Below the pieces are notes generated by a model. It had not been told where the DNA came from, did no database searches, and saw only the letters and a list, made by a program, of their open reading frames with translations. Made by a program: the position numbers and the translations under genes. Shown in pieces: positions 14,110-25,024 of a stretch of 64,000 nucleotides of DNA. The stretch comes from Lichtheimia corymbifera B2541. Its lineage: Eukaryota; Mucoromycota; Mucoromycetes; Mucorales; Lichtheimiaceae. The stretch spans positions 62,001 to 126,000 of the forward strand of contig JNEU01001157.1 of NCBI GenBank assembly GCA_000697475.1, written 5' to 3'. The stretch's first letter is position 1. Each line of letters begins with the position of its first letter.

Positions 14110-14680
14110 ATATGCTCTAGGACATGCTGAACAACTTTGTATTAATAAAGAACCCACACTTCATTTGAAAATTTCGAAAGGGAGAGCATAATGTGGGGTT
14201 TACTATAACGGATGCAAATTGGGAAAGTGCCGGTTTTATGAAAAAGTCAGTTAGTATGTAGTTTCTTGGGATTCCCCATTTCGCACTTGAAACTTGGTCA
14301 GAAGGTTCTCTGGGACATGCTGATCAACTCCATTCATTTAAAAACCGCATGGTTCATTATGAACATTTTGAATGCCGGCCAGTCCAAATTTAGGGAAAAG
14401 TAGGGTCGACGCTCCTGTTCCCCGAGATTGCCCACCTCGAACCTGAAACTTTCACACAACATCCTTTCGACCACGCCGAGCAATTTCGTTCTCATAAAGT
14501 CCCCAGAGTTCATTATGAAAACATTGAATGTAGGAGAGACGACGAATGGATGATAACATAAATAGTGTGTACGGCCGTGCGCGTTGATATTGCTGGTGGG
14601 GACGTCGAAACTTGGTCAGGAGGTGCTCTCGGGCATGCTGATCAACATTGTTCTCATAAAGCCTCTACACATCATTATGG
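14110..14680. repeat. Degenerate tandem repeat block
   Basis: At least four diverged units share the pattern AAACTT-(C/G)-(G/A)-CATGCTGATCAAC-TTGTTCTCATAAAG-CC-TTCATTATG, spaced about 150 bases (near 14116, 14290, 14450 and 14612). The same words recur in the stems of the neighbouring palindrome, so this looks like an older decayed part of the same repeat family. Confidence 0.7.
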
Positions 14681-14693
14681 GGATTTGGAGAAA

Positions 14694-14906
14694 CAGGTAC
14701 CTTTATGTTTTACATATGCTCTAAGCGTGATGCCATAGGAAAGGTGGTGTTTGTTCATTGTCAAGTAGGTAGACCCCGATAGAGCCGAAGATGCAGACGG
14801 ACTTCTTTGTGCAACACAGCTCATTTGCATGATACTTTCCAATGAACAAACGCCACTCTCCATATAGCACCACGCTTTAAGCATATGTAAAACATAAATG
14901 TGCCTG
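14694..14906. repeat. Hairpin unit A
   Basis: Inverted arms of about 65 bases: the left arm begins CAGGTACCTTTATGTTTTAC and ends TTTGTTCATTG; the right arm begins CAATGAACAAACGCC. They enclose a loop of about 85 bases with the words GTAGACC and CACAGCTCATTTGCATGAT. Confidence 0.75.
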
Positions 14907-14924
14907 TATATATCTAAACTTTGC

Positions 14925-15200
14925 AATGAAACGTGGGGTCTTCAATCGAACAAAGTTGCTCGTCGGGGTGAAGCGCACCTTGGGTGCAAGTTTCACGATC
15001 AACCTCGCCGATCCTAGATTTCGCAATGTCACCACCAGCCCAAAGTCGATCGGGTCGACCTCTTGAATTTTTTTTTTTCGACTTTGACTGGCGGTGACAT
15101 TGGGTGAATCTGCGATCGGCTCTACACAAGGTGCGCTTGACCCCGCCGCACAGCTTTGTTCGATTGAAGAACCCACGTTTAATTGTAGAATTTTGAGTTA
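14925..15200. repeat. Palindrome block P (left copy)
   Basis: Block with its own inner inverted repeat around a T-run at 15068-15079 (CGACCTC-AATTTTTT-CGACTTTG). It is repeated in inverted orientation at 16075-16370. Outer ends read GCAATGAAACGTGGGG and AACCCACGTTTAATTGTAG. Confidence 0.7.
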
Positions 15201-15204
15201 TGGG

Positions 15205-15413
15205 CATCTTTAGGTTTTACATATGCTGTGACCATAATGTTATATGACAAGTGGTCTTTGTTCATTGTCAAGATGGTAGACCCTGATAGAGCGGAAGATG
15301 CGTGGAGGCGTGCATGTGTAGCACAGCTCATTTGGATGATGCTTCACAATGAACAAACACCACTTATCATATAGATCATGCTTTCAGCATATGTAAAAAC
15401 GTTAAAGTGCCTG
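15205..15413. repeat. Hairpin unit B
   Basis: Same arm words as unit A, with loop words GTAGACCCTGATAGAGCGG and AGCACAGCTCATTTGGATGAT. Loop orientation is the same as in A and opposite to C and D. Confidence 0.75.
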
Positions 15414-15529
15414 TATCTAAGATTGGCAAGCTTGATCGTGAAACATGATTGACAGGGTGCGCTCGACCACGACGAGCAATATTGTTCTATGAAAGAGCCT
15501 ATGTTTCATTGTAACGTTCTGAGATAAAT

Positions 15530-15745
15530 GCAATTACTCGTTTTTACATTTGCTGAAACCATGATGCTATATGACAAGTGATATTTGTTCATTGTCAAGT
15601 ATCATGCAAATGAGCTGTGTTACACATGCACGCCTCTGCGCATCTTCTGCTCTATCAGGGCCTACCTACTTGACAAGGAACAAAGACCACTTGTCATAAA
15701 GCATCATGCTTTTCAGCATATGTAAAAACGAGAAAGTGCATTTAT
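15530..15745. repeat. Hairpin unit C (centre of the palindrome)
   Basis: Inverted copy of unit B: arms TTTTTACATTTGCTGAAACC and GGTTTCAGC-like, loop reading AAATGAGCTGTGTTACACA then CTCTATCAGGG. The mirror axis of the whole island falls in this unit. Confidence 0.75.
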
Positions 15746-15855
15746 CTCAAAACTTTACAATGAAACATGGGCTCTTTCATAGAACAATATTGCTCGTCGT
15801 GGTCGAGCGCACCCTGTCAATCATGTTTCACGATCAAGCTTGCCAATCCTAGATA

Positions 15856-16070
15856 CAGGCACTTTTACGTTTTTACATATGCTGAAAGCTTGACACTATA
15901 TGATAAGTGGTGTTTGTTCATTGTGAAGTATCATGCAAATGAGCTGTGTTGCACAAGCACGCCCCTCTGCATCTTCCGCCTATCAGGGTCTACCTACTTG
16001 ACAATGAACGTAGACCACTGTCATATAGCATTATGGTTACAGCATATGCAAAACCTAAAGATGCCCATAA
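15856..16070. repeat. Hairpin unit D
   Basis: Arms as in C, loop in the same orientation as C (AAATGAGCTGTGTTGCAC then CTATCAGGGTCTACC). It is the inverted counterpart of the B side of the palindrome. Confidence 0.75.
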
Positions 16071-16074
16071 CTCA

Positions 16075-16370
16075 AAATTCTACAATGAAACGTGGGTTCT
16101 TCAATCGAACAAAGCTGTGCGGCGGGGTCAAGCGCACCTTGTGTAGAAGTTTCATGATCGTCGTGGCCAATCTCAGATTCACCCAATGTCACCGCCAGCC
16201 AAAGTGGAATCAGGTCGACCTCGAATTTTTTTTTCGACTTTGGCTGGTGGTGACATTGCGAAATCTAGGATTGGCAGCCACGATCGTGAAACTTCTACGC
16301 ACGGTACTTTCGGCCCCGACGAGCAACTTTGTTCTATGAAAGTCCCCACGTGTCATTGCAACGTTTAGAG
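16075..16370. repeat. Palindrome block P' (right copy, inverted)
   Basis: Reverse-complement match of 14925-15200, with the same inner T-run hairpin (CGACCTCGAATTTTTTTTTC then GACTTTGGCTGGTGG). Confidence 0.7.
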
Positions 16371-16371
16371 A

Positions 16372-16500
16372 TACAATCATCTTTATGTTTTACATATGAT
16401 GCAAGCGTAATGTCATATGAGAGGAAGTGTTTGTTCATTGTCAAGTAGTGAGACCCTGATAGTGCCAATGATGCAAAAGGGCGTGTTTGTGTAACACAGC
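16372..16500. repeat. Hairpin unit E, half copy
   Basis: Left arm and part of the loop only (TTTATGTTTTACATATGATG ... AACACAGCT). The copy breaks off abruptly near 16500, marking the right edge of the island. Confidence 0.65.
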
Positions 16501-16956
16501 TGAAGAAGCCAGGGCTCGACAAGTCAACCCTATTGGTTGGGAAATGCATAATAAAATAGGTCCATCCCCAATAGTAAGGGTCGCCTACAATAGCCAGGAA
16601 TATGGGATGGCTCGTTCTTGTGCAAGCATCTCAGGAAGTGCAGTCATCTTTTATGTATGGACAAAGGCAGGTTACGTTGATTACTATGTTGTCAACTTCC
16701 ATTCATATATTTTGGTGGGTGAGTATGACAATAATATATACGAAGATTATTTCAAGCTATATGCAGAAAACAACAAATGTATTGACTTTCTTCGATAATG
16801 ACAAAGGTGAAGAAGAAAAGATGGAAGACGAAAGTATATGATTTAAAACGTACAAGGAACAAAATGAGAGATACGTAGTAATGGGAATACAAAATGCGAT
16901 AGAGATGGGAGATTAATCCAGCAAGTCAACAATGGCTACAGAGTGAAATATACACG
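16501..16956. other. Intergenic, no gene seen
   Basis: Unique sequence between the repeat island and the 3' end of the LtrA-family gene. A 103-codon frame here starts inside the repeat and shows no domain. Confidence 0.5.
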
Positions 16957-19900
16957 TTAATACAAAGCTCCCGTTGTATATGTACGTTTGAAAGGCTTAC
17001 CTTGCAGGATCAAAGATCCCATCATGACTGCCAAAAGGACAATAGCATGCAGCTGGGAAAAGGGAAGTGCACACATGCTCCACAGGACGATTGCGTTAAG
17101 AATCCGTGATCCGATGATGACGATGCCATAAATGTCTTTGAGCTTGGTATTGATGAATTTGATGAGCGAATTGAGAATAAGGATCAACCCTCCCATGATA
17201 AGGAATGTTTTGTAAATGAAGTTCTTCTCATCGTCTGAAAAGTCCACCTTGAGCTCTTCTGCCCCAGCTCTCCGTACCAGATGATGTGTGCTATTTGCAT
17301 GTGCATCCAACATATCGGTGCTATCACCAGGCGTTGATGAAGTCATTTCAATGGCTTGTAGTGCTGTGAACGCGACAGTGGTCAATGCATACTTGGCAAT
17401 GGAGATATAACCGGTTTCATGCAATGCACCTAATGATCCAGCAGGCTTCACCGAAACAGTGGTATGCACGGATGGTTTGGAGAAATGGGTATCATCAACG
17501 TCCTCGGGATAAACAGAATCCAACGCACGCTTTGCCAGCTTGTGAGCACTCTCTGTACTTGATCCACTAGAAGATTCCGATGCAGCTGCTGGTTCTGCTC
17601 CATGTTCACCACTTGCTGCAGGCTCGGCCCCATGTTCACCACTTGCTGCAGGTTCAGCTCCATGTTCACCGCTTGCTGCTCCTTCAGCTGCTGGCTCTTC
17701 TTCATGTAGAACACCATCTTCTATAAGCTGGGAACGATATACCTTGAGACTAAAAGTTGGATTAGTTTAAGCTAAATCAAAATAAACCATACCCCCAAAA
17801 AACCTTCCATCACTTACGTGTTGATCAATGCAATACCAAAAGCAACCTGGCAAAGATGCAAGGGGAAATGAAGATAAACCCAAATTTGATGATGTTTGCT
17901 TTGCAAGAAAACCTAAACATTCACGCAACAAAAAGTAAACAAGTTTGCTCCTTCCATTTTACGTGACAACAAGGGCTACTAACCTCCTTGGTGAAATCCT
18001 CAAAGTACATAAAAAAGAATCCAAAGATGATGACGACCGCCATCCAGTTGGGTGCCCTGCATGGATATTATGAATAACATAGCACCTCTTGGCAGTTTCC
18101 ATATACTTACATGATCATGATGTCCAGGCCCGATGCGGCGACCAATCCAACTAACCCCATCAGGTTTTCGCCTATGAATAATACTCCGATGAGGATCTTC
18201 ATCCAACAAAGCGCTTCTAGCCCATCACCATACACAAGGGGTGCCCCTTCGTCATCATACAACTTACCCAGGACAATCAGAGTGAGCAAACCCAAACGTT
18301 CGGCAAGATTACTAGCAGCCCATGAAAGTGTCTTGTCACCACGGCTAATAACGTTCACCAATACTTCTGTCAGGATACCGAGATACCATAGTACACGATG
18401 GATGCCTTGGTCTAGGATAGCTAGGGAAGAAGCCCAAAGCGTGATCGAAATGAGGTTGGCACCAACATAAAAGGACAATGCAATGCGTGATTTGGACCTT
18501 GCAAGAAGAGCAACCACCAACACTTGTGACAGGTTGCCAAATTAGGTTTGGAACCAAGCTATTCCTTTGTTTTCAAAGAACTTACCGATTGAATATTCAA
18601 ACACCAATACAGCCTTGAGTGCTAATAAACATCATCCATCTATCAATCATGACGTTCGATGCATGCATATAGTGTCAGGTTATCTTACCAATATAGCCAT
18701 AGACATAAGCTGCGGATGTCAAAAAGTGCTGAGCAGTACCTGCCATGGAGACTTGAAGAAGAAAAAAATAAGAACGCTGTCGATGGATGGGAGTTATGTT
18801 ACACACTTACTGACAGCACACATTTCAATTAATTTCCAAATGTGGTGTACGACATCATCCCTATCATCATCATTTAATGAGCTGGTGTCCCAGTGGTTTT
18901 CGTGTTGTGATTGTCAGCTTACGTGTCAAATCGAGCGGTGTATCTATATAAGATTAATGCGTATGACGTGAGATTTAGGTTTCCTCCACACAATAAAATA
19001 GCTTTTTACTTACAATGAACTTGCTGTCCATGCCCACCAGGTGATAACGAACCATTGTGCATATGTTCCCAGTGATGTCCAATCTTTGATAACATGGCTG
19101 TGCGTGAATTCAGTCAAGGTAGCAACGTAAAACAAGTCATAAAAGAGCTCCAACCAAGATGCCGCCTTTTCTTGACCGATATCAGCACTGAGATCCGGCT
19201 CTGGATGTCTGAAAAGAACAATGATGAGATCGAGTTGCTATGTAGCATGATGATTCCATCGATCCTTACTGAAAGAAGGGTCTACGTGTAGCTTCGACTG
19301 GAAGGTGCTCATTATGGTGTATACGAGGCTTAAACTCCACATAAACGTTTTCATTGAATTCGATGGTGCGGTTGTTTGGGTTGTGTTCAAGTTGAGATAA
19401 ATCGTGGTGTGTGGGTTCAAAGTGATCCGATTTGTGGTGATGGATCTTGATTGAAAAGTCGCGTTTGCACTTGTATAGGAAAGCGGTTAGGCCGTCAGTG
19501 TCATGCACGCCGTTAAACTTGATTCGTTCTTGTGGAGTCAACCGCAGCTAAATTATTATATTGCATTAGGTTCTATGATGTGCTAAGGGGGGTGGAGAGA
19601 GGTGGATATATAGATCAATGATAGCTTACCAAACTGGCAAATTCATCTGCCTTATCATGGCTCAGTGCAAAACTCTGATTGCCTCGTAACTGCCGAAAAT
19701 GGACAACTACCATATTGAAACATCAACATATGTCTTCAAGCTCCTTATTCCTCATCACATACCAATCACATATTCGGTATCAGGTTCAGACAATGATGGC
19801 CTAAATCATAGCTATTAGGGAAACGCCAGCCATATGACTAATAATACTTACATTTCCTTTGCATGTTCTTCAGGAGTTGATGATTTCCATGCTTCCAACT

Positions 19901-20180
19901 CTTTCAAGTATGTCTTTCGCCTTTCACGATGTGCCTGAAATTGTTCGACTGGATGCGATATCACGTCGCCAAAAGTTTCTTCTCCATGTTGATAAGTGGG
20001 ACGCTCACCAAGACTTTTACGGTTATCGCTGAATTCAATCTGTTCCATCTCGACATCGTCATCGGGGCCATTGAGAGCCATGAATTCCTCTTCGTCTCCT
20101 TGACGTGTACGACCAATGGGAGGGCGGTATCCACCTCGACCGCGCATAGTGGGACCTCGTCTTACAGTGCCTCGACGCAT
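16957..20180 (-). CDS. LtrA-family multi-pass membrane protein
   Basis: Thirteen exons, minus strand: 20180-19852, 19800-19763, 19706-19630, 19547-19270, 19208-19014, 18943-18923, 18860-18811, 18751-18689, 18621-18586, 18522-18111, 18056-17984, 17912-17818 and 17749-16957; 819 residues. The first ~230 residues are soluble, Arg/Gly- and His-rich. The LtrA (low temperature requirement A) family signature follows: SWLELFYDLFYVATLTEF, then WWAWTASSLYTARFDTDD, many hydrophobic helices, and AERLGLLTLIVLGK. A cytosolic-looking loop carries three AASGEHGAEP repeats before two or three last helices. LtrA proteins are of poorly known function; bacterial members were linked to cold growth. The N-terminal start is the only ATG that keeps the first exon open. 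The sixth exon has only 21 bases. Confidence 0.9.
17591..17680 (-). repeat. 3 x 30-bp coding tandem repeat
   Basis: Three 30-base units (17591, 17621 and 17651) encode AASGEHGAEP-like decapeptides in the last exon of the LtrA-family gene. The units differ at a few third positions, so length variation between strains is likely. Confidence 0.9.
18923..18943 (-). other. 21-nt micro-exon of the LtrA-family gene
   Basis: Needed to link SSL to FDTDDVV in frame; flanked by a TATATAG acceptor and a GTAAGC donor. It supplies the conserved YTARFDT segment of the family. Confidence 0.8.
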
Positions 20181-20499
20181 TTTTGATATACAAAATGAGT
20201 GTGAAGGGAGAAAAAGGGTATTGTTTTCGTGGAAGAAAGAAAGAAAAAAGAAAAAGGGGGGATGGATGGGCCAAGCCCAAGATTTGATTTAATTGAGAGC
20301 GCAGTAAAGTGAGAAGGTGTTCGTCGATCAACCCAATGCTCCGATAATGACAAGCGCTTATCCAAATAAGGCATGTGGATCCCATTATCCACTGTGGTCC
20401 CGACCCAACCATCACCAACACCACAACAAAAATAAAATGACGGGGGGTTTGCATTGAATGTATCATTTACATTTCTTTCTCGTTTTATTCCAACACATA
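20181..20499. promoter_or_regulatory. Shared divergent 5' region
   Basis: 319 bases separate the start codons of the LtrA-family gene (-) and the FMN-binding protein gene (+). Contains a purine-rich GAAAGAAAG/AAAAAGGGGGG tract on the plus strand, i.e. a pyrimidine-rich leader for the minus gene. Joint control is possible but unproven. Confidence 0.4.
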
Positions 20500-21245
20500 A
20501 TGGACCCAGTTCACGATAAAAACAAAGACGAACAATCTACTACAGAAGTCAAAATCCATGACTTGTATCATCTCATCCATAGCCAACGCTGTTGCATGAT
20601 GACTACTCGATGTGCTGACTCAGGTCGTCTTGTCAGTCGAGCTATGGCACCGTGCCCGGTAAATCACTATTTTTGTGTCACCCTCTATCCATTTCTTGGG
20701 ACTGATTCCATTATCGATGGCTTTAGCCTGATCCAGAAACACCAGCCGATCTTTGGTTCTTTGCTAATAATCAAACTCAAAAATTCAAAGAGCTAGATCA
20801 TGACCCCAATGTAAATCTAGCCTTCAACAATCCAGCAACAGCAGAATGGGCAAGTATTTCGGGTAAAGCCAAAGTCATCAATGACCGAAACAAAATCAAG
20901 CAGCTGTACACCCCAGACCTTAAGGTATGTCTGAAACTTTTCCCACCCATCCCCGCGTAACCTTTTCATCATATTCATCGCTGCTTATAGGCTTGGTTTG
21001 GCGATCTGCATGATGGCGTTCATGATGGCAGTGCTGATGATCCACGCATTTCCCTCATCTATGTTGAAGGTGAGACTGTACATCAAACCCTGAAAGGCGC
21101 TTCAGTGCCTGTTCAAATCTGGCGTATCACCAAGGCCATGTGGTCGGGTGAACCTCCCAAGATTGCTGTTAGTCAAGAACTCGATAATGAAGAGTTGCAG
21201 CATGCTCGTAATGTCCATAATCTCGATAATGCCATAGTTGATTAG
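20500..21245 (+). CDS. Pyridoxamine 5'-phosphate oxidase-like FMN-binding protein
   Basis: Exons 20500-20658, 20727-20924 and 20991-21245; 203 residues. It resembles the general stress protein 26 group of split-barrel FMN-binding proteins: DLWFFANNQTQKFKEL, then NPATAEWASISGKAKVINDR, and a C-terminal ISLIYVEGETV...VQIWRITKAMW segment. These small proteins bind flavin and are thought to act in redox or stress responses; the substrate is unknown. No signal peptide or membrane segment. Start ATG follows ACATA and is the first in frame. A second flavin split-barrel protein lies at 25.0-26.1 kb, but the two are not adjacent and not obviously related in function. Confidence 0.85.
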
Positions 21246-21605
21246 GAATCCAAGTCTCTAAACCCATGTACATAAAAAAATACACGCTTTGATGCATGAA
21301 CGATCTGACGTTGCACACACAAGTTACACGTAGCTTGGCATTAACATTGAGAGTGACTATAGCACTTTTGTGTCACATCGGCGCAGCATGTATTTGTGTA
21401 TATGTTGATCCTTGTGACAATGCAAACTTTCCGCATTGTAGGAAAACCATTATTTATAATGATGCTATACATGTCTCATAATGGTAAATTCCTTCCTCTG
21501 CAAAAGTCATGTGATCACGTTGCTAAAAGTAAAACTACCACAAAGCTGAACAATCACGTGGAAATGGGATACGTTCAATAGCATGGTTTTTATATCCAAA
21601 CATGG
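21246..21605. other. Convergent 3' spacer
   Basis: 360 bases between two converging genes; nothing recognisable beyond AT-rich 3'-flanking sequence. Confidence 0.6.
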
Positions 21606-24539
21606 TTACAAGGTAATACGTTGATAATTGACGGTAGCTAAGCCCTGTCCTCGGATCAAAACTGTGGTATCCTTGTTCAAATGGTCGAGCAAGTATTTGA
21701 ATGCTGGTATCTCCCCCTTGGTCCATTCATCGTAGTAGCAGCCAATGGTCGCACTCATTGTTGCATTGCCGGTCTTTTTGTATTCCACACCCATATGGAA
21801 AGGTTGTCCATACTCCAGATTGTAGGCGACTAAAGCTCCAAGCGCCTTGTCCTCTGGTGTTTCCACGCCATGTGCAAAGCCTTTGATAAATTTGCCATCC
21901 ATCTCATCATCCGTTTCCAAGCGCAATCGACACAAAATGCTGTTTTTGGCTGTAAACACCGTATCAAGTCGACACACATTATCATCATCGCATGAAGTCT
22001 CGATCTTTGATACTTGGATCTCGTCTTGATTGTCGGCATAAATGGGAACAAGGCTAGTTTGGTACTTGCATTGCGTTTGGTATGTATTGAACACGTTGCA
22101 GGAGAGTGATTGAGATTCATTGGCAGGAAGCGTTTTCTTCAATGCTTGCGCAACGCCCCAAGCTGCTGTCATGCTCACAGTTGACAATCCCGAAGTTGCA
22201 TTGTATTCTTCCCTGTATAACATCTTGTTGGGTGACCAGCCATCGTTGAAAGGGTTGAGAACACAGCAAACAGCAAACACCAGAACAAAGACAGTAGTAA
22301 TGCTGATGGCTGCAGATCGCTTACGACCAGCGATATGAATCCAAGGCTGAAGATGAATCACCATAAGGACAATCGGCAAGGACATCAATCCATATACTAT
22401 AGTAATAACAATAGACCACGTTTAATAAAAGACACACATCCCAATAATGGATCACATTTACCCTACTTACCTGCAGCTTCTGGAGTTCCATCCACCGTAG
22501 CATGACGCATGGTATCCATCAACAAGTAGTTTTGATCAATAAGGATCACAAAAGGCACCAAGATTTGAGTGAGGAATACAAGAGGCATTCTCAAAAGGCT
22601 CTGGACTGGCATGGCATTGTAAAGGGCCACGGCAACGACATTGCTTCCCAAGATGAAGATGGAAAAGTACATGACGGCCACTTGATTGGAGGATGCATAC
22701 GCGTTCAATATCACCATGATCCACCAAAACGCAATAACACCATAAAAGCTGGATTCTGGTGATGACAAGGTCTTTCGCATAAATTCAGGTTTGGTGCAAA
22801 GAATTTGGGATGTAATCAAACCAAGGACAGCAGCAAGGAACAGGTACATGGATACTGAGATGGCATTTCCATACGTGACCTATTATCATCGTCGTTATGT
22901 TAATATGGGGTGGGGGAAGAAGATGATTCGTTGTTATCATACCATAGTGTTGATCTTGAATAATGCAGTTGCTGCAATACCCACAAAGATCACAGTGAAT
23001 AAAAATCCAATGATAGTAGCAAAGAAACCCTGTGCAAGAATCGCCATTCGTTGACCCAGTATGCGGCCTTTGGAGGGACCAGCGATAATCCATGTCCATA
23101 CGAGAGCGATCAATGGAGCAGCAACCAAGATAAGGATGTTGATATTGCGTTGGGTGGCAAATCCATATGCAAGCATAAGTCGGCCTACGATGTCGTAGTA
23201 CACCATCTTTGATTCATGCTGCTCAGTGAAAATGGAGTCATCTTTGTCAATTGCCTTGAGTGCTTCCAATGTGACATCACCCATGTGCTGGACTGACTTT
23301 GGCGATGTGTTGTTGAGGTTGTCACGTGGCGTATGATAATGAGAACGAGGTGCATAAAACGCAATGTCGACACCAGGGACACCTTGTTGTGTGAAAATTG
23401 TATAATCTGTATCACTATGATATTGGCCAGCATATTAGTTACTACCTCCAGCAACGTATACCCTCATTACCTTTTGATCAATCCAAGTTTGAACATATCA
23501 TTGCCAAGGGGTGTTGCGTGCGCTAATGAAGCGTGTGCTGCTACATGCTTGATTGCTTGCATACTGCTACAGCGGAAAATCATGGCACGTCCTCCCGCTC
23601 CAGCACCCTCTATTATATATAAATGTATCAGTCTCTTCCCTTTGTTGTACATATATATGTATCATAAAAGCCATACCGAGATTAATGAACATCTTCACTG
23701 TGGGAAACCAAGGATGCTTTGTGAACTGCTTTGCACCAACTAGATAATGCTATTAGCCCATATCTTCATCTCAGTATTTAGGAATAATGGCTTACCCAAT
23801 CCTCCTTCTTCGGCATTGTTGATAAGGAAGATGATTGAATGACGAGGAGGATGCTGGATGAAATATCTCAAGAGTTCCAAGGCCACAGATACACCCATGC
23901 CATTATCGGTTACTCCAGGAGCTGTAGGAACACTGTCATAGTGCGCATTGACCAATACTGCTTCATCCGTATCAAGCTGACCACGTACGCGTACAATCAG
24001 GTTCCTTGATTCCATAATCCATTGTTCACCTTTAAACATGATATTAGAGTCATATTCTATAGTTGTTCTCCTATTATCAACTTACTCTTGGCGAACCATA
24101 CATTCTCATTTGCCACTACGATGCCATCCTTGGTTACCACATCCACCTGGACGCCCGTTTTTTGGCCTTCCTTTTGAAAGTCGAATGCGAGAGAGTCGAG
24201 CCATGCCTTCATAGCGATATTTTCTCGAGAGTTCACTGGGTGTGGTTCAGTAAAGCGGCTCAAGTAGGTTTCAAACGCGTGCATTCCGGCAAAGCCATTC
24301 TTTGCTTGAGCTGACCGGTCTGATAAGGCTTCAGGAAGAGCCACTCGAACGCCATGAACGGCCAATGCAAGGAGAGCAATGAAGCCAAAGGTGAAAAGGT
24401 AGACGAATGCCGCACGCTTTCTTTGATTGGGCAGTAAATGAAGTGGTGAACGCGAACGTGTTGCAGGTTCATGGTGGGATAAAAGAGGTGTCTGCTCAGA
24501 CGCAGTACCATGCCGTTGGTCGTCGTCTTCCATCGCCAT
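21606..24539 (-). CDS. M28-family membrane zinc peptidase (vacuolar membrane protease / FXNA type)
   Basis: Seven exons, minus strand: 24539-24086, 24029-23796, 23739-23677, 23609-23471, 23414-22943, 22879-22471 and 22396-21606; 853 residues. After a short acidic N-terminus comes one membrane helix (FVYLFTFGFIALLALAVHGV). The luminal M28 domain has zinc ligands in NAHYDSVPTAPGVTDNG (His181, Asp193), the NNAEEGGL glutamates (near 225) and a late histidine in SHYHTPRDN. Six or more helices follow, then a C-terminal luminal domain. This is the layout of fungal Pff1 and animal ERMP1/Felix-ina. The physiological substrate is unknown; location in vacuole or ER is inferred from family. MAMEDDDQ is taken as start; a further in-frame ATG lies 81 bases upstream. 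All metal-binding residues seem kept, so activity is likely. Confidence 0.92.
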
Positions 24540-25024
24540 TGGGAATGAAGCAAGGGAAAAGAAACCTGAGTCGTTGTTGCACTGTGCGCGCACACACGAT
24601 ATTGAAATTAGGTAATTCAAATTCTAAGCCGAGTAAACGGATATCGTGTCACCAATCATCCAAACGCATGTGCTTGCTTGGTTGCCATACACAACAAGGA
24701 CATATCATCCACCACCACCACCCATCCTTCCTACTTGCACGTTATAAATCTAGTGGATGAACTATAGTTTCATCAAGGAAATCACAACCTCCAAATATAT
24801 GTACATATCATGGAATTGAGTTTGCAATATAGTAATAAAAACAGTAATGCACAAACCATGTATCACATTCATTGTCATAGCATTACATGTTACACAAGCC
24901 TCTTCCCACGCTTCCCTTTTCTTTCTTTGTATGCATGGAAATGGTTGCATGCTACGATCAAAATACTCTTGCATAACAAAGAAACCATCACAAGACATAA
25001 CACACCGACATTGTTATATATATA
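24540..25024. other. Intergenic, no gene seen
   Basis: 485 bases between two genes in the same direction; holds the promoter of the M28 peptidase and the 3' flank of the flavin-reductase gene. No repeat or RNA gene seen. Confidence 0.55.

Larger units (their letters stand above)
14694..16500. mobile_element. Nested palindromic repeat island (non-autonomous fold-back type)
   Basis: A large imperfect palindrome centred near 15640. The left half (14925-15535) is mirrored, inverted, by the right half (15741-16370). Inside it lie four smaller hairpins and half of a fifth, all sharing the arm words TTTTACATATGCT and GTGTTTGTTCATTG. No transposase or other credible protein is encoded; the open frames in it are repeat-derived. 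Target-site duplications are not obvious. Degraded relatives occur at 40.5 and 40.84-41.07 kb. It could be an amplified fold-back/MITE-like element or another inverted-duplication repeat. Confidence 0.75.

Noticed and set aside
15767..16339. 190-codon frame inside the repeat island
   Set aside because: Spans hairpin and palindrome sequence and repeats itself; no protein-like composition or domain.
16487..16798. 103-codon frame next to the repeat island
   Set aside because: Begins in half-unit E and shows no recognisable domain; probably chance.
17591..17680. CRISPR-like array
   Set aside because: Three directly joined 30-base units without spacers, inside a coding exon of a eukaryote.
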